DNA from: Granulicella sp.
GTDB taxonomy: Bacteria > Acidobacteriota > Terriglobia > Terriglobales > Acidobacteriaceae
NCBI GenBank assembly: GCA_003133205.1
Contig: PKWK01000295.1
Location: forward strand, 1-6,836
Direction of reading: 5' to 3'
Length of the DNA: 6,836 nt
Shown here: positions 6,217 through 6,836 of the stretch, one piece after another
How positions within the stretch are numbered: position 1 is the first letter of the stretch
Layout of the letters: the number at the start of each line of letters is the position of its first letter
Program-made: the position numbers and the translations under genes
The notes under the pieces: generated by a model
What the model was told of the DNA's origin: nothing
Databases searched by the model: none
Seen by the model: the letters and a program-made list of their open reading frames with translations, nothing else

Positions 6217-6235
6217 GCCGCGATGAGATCGCGGC
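6217..6235. terminator. Perfect 8-bp GC-rich stem with 3-base loop after the response regulator
   Basis: GCCGCGAT and ATCGCGGC form an exact eight-base stem around GAG. It lies 36 bases after the stop of the minus-strand response regulator, within the 225-base gap (6046-6270) before the GT87 gene. No T-run follows on the minus strand (AGGGTGCGGG comes next). It is a candidate terminator or mRNA 3'-end stem. The rest of the gap shows no coding frame I trust and no clear GT87 promoter. Confidence 0.4.
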
Positions 6236-6270
6236 GAGAATGGGGCTAATCGGAGTTGGCGCCGCGTTTC

Positions 6271-6717
6271 TCAGGATGCGGCAGAGGCGGTGGCGTTGAA
6301 GCTGGGAGCGGCGGGCGGGGCCGCAAGGGACATCTTTCTGGGGCCGCGCTTGCGGGCGACGAGGATTCGGATGCGTTCGAGCATTTCCGCCGGGGAGCAT
6401 GCGCCTTTGGGCAGGAAGACGTCGGCCCGCCCAGCGCGATCATATGCAGTGACGGTGCCGGAGACGATCATGGCTGGGAGAGCTGGGTGCAGTTGCTTGG
6501 CGCGGCGGACGAGTTCGTTGCCGTCCATTTGCGGCATGATCAGGTCGCAGAGCAGCAGGTCGAGCGAACCTGGAAGTGAACTGGAGATGGTGTCGAGCGC
6601 ATCGTGCGGATTGGCTGCGGCAATAACCCGATAGCCTCTGGTTTCGAGTAGGAAGGTTCGGACGGAGAGGATCTGTTCGTTGTCATCGACGCAGAGGATA
6701 GTCTTCTTGGGGCGCAT
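6271..6717 (-). CDS. Single-domain response regulator (CheY-like receiver)
   Basis: Residues 5-123 form a complete receiver domain: acidic pair D11-D12 in ILCVDDNE, phospho-acceptor D58 in LLLCDLIMPQMDG, switch residue S86 in MIVSGT and the conserved lysine K104 in VFLPKG. All residues needed for Mg2+ binding and phosphorylation are present. No DNA-binding, cyclase or kinase domain follows. The protein ends in a basic patch (ARKRGPRK) and an Ala/Pro/Ser-rich tail of about 20 residues, probably disordered. Output is therefore likely through protein-protein contact, as in CheY- or DivK-like proteins, or phosphorelay shuttling. No histidine kinase is in the window. The ribosome site at ATG 6717 is weak (GAGAAG), and the frame stays open upstream to the right edge, so an N-terminal extension, and thus a larger multidomain protein, cannot be ruled out. 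MRPKKTILCVDDNE is nevertheless a typical receiver-protein start. Confidence 0.9.
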   Translation of the reverse strand: MRPKKTILCVDDNEQILSVRTFLLETRGYRVIAAANPHDALDTISSSLPGSLDLLLCDLIMPQMDGNELVRRAKQLHPALPAMIVSGTVTAYDRAGRADVFLPKGACSPAEMLERIRILVARKRGPRKMSLAAPPAAPSFNATASAAS

Positions 6718-6836
6718 AGCTTCTCGGTTCTGCCAGCTTAGACCGGGGACCGGGTTCAGTACCGTGTCGAGCGTGCAATCTGGCGGATGGGCCTCATCTG
6801 GCGCGTCTGCTGGATGGCGGGCGTGCCGGCGGGCGG

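Noticed and set aside
6756..6836. Possible C-terminal end of another minus-strand gene (…RPIRQIARSTRY then stop) at the right edge, or a plus-strand start at ATG 6787
   Set aside because: Only 27 or fewer codons are visible, the two readings exclude each other, and the receiver frame is open here too. Nothing can be supported.

Overview
The window looks like a stretch of chromosome from a GC-rich free-living bacterium. Codon use, the C5 haem gene and the mix of hypothetical, VOC and GT87 proteins would suit a soil Acidobacteriota of the Terriglobia type (Granulicella, Edaphobacter, Terriglobus). That placement is an impression from protein character and was not checked by any search. No phage, IS element, CRISPR array, tRNA or rRNA is visible. 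Gene density is normal, and the only clear sign of gene decay is one broken VOC gene.

Layout from left to right. (1) Positions 1-861, minus strand: most of purM (purine synthesis, AIR synthetase), with its C-terminus cut by the left edge. (2) Positions 862-1239: divergent control region. (3) Positions 1240-1488, plus: a small unrecognised protein of 82 residues with a strong ribosome binding site. (4) Positions 1559-2869, plus: hemL, glutamate-1-semialdehyde aminomutase, complete, with a TATACT box placed so that the transcript may begin at the start codon. (5) Positions 2914-3393, minus: an intact PhnB-like VOC protein. (6) Positions 3518-4234, minus: a TetR/AcrR repressor whose promoter carries a perfect 16-bp palindrome between -35 and -10. 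(7) Positions 4331-4691, plus: the remains of a second PhnB-like VOC gene, lacking its N-terminus and frameshifted in a run of six G. (8) Positions 4780-6045, minus: a polytopic GT87-type glycosyltransferase. (9) Positions 6271-6717, minus: a single-domain response regulator.

How the genes relate. purM and hemL are housekeeping biosynthesis genes with no shared pathway. The TetR gene sits between two VOC genes, one intact and one broken, and its operator lies in the gap shared with the broken one. The simplest reading is a small regulator-plus-VOC locus that has lost a divergent target. The GT87 protein and the response regulator stand alone, without a partner kinase or other glycan genes in view.

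I found no convincing new multi-gene system. The points most worth a second look are the broken VOC gene beside the TetR operator, the operator and promoter architecture itself, the possible leaderless start of hemL, and several exact stem-loops without T-tracts at gene ends.
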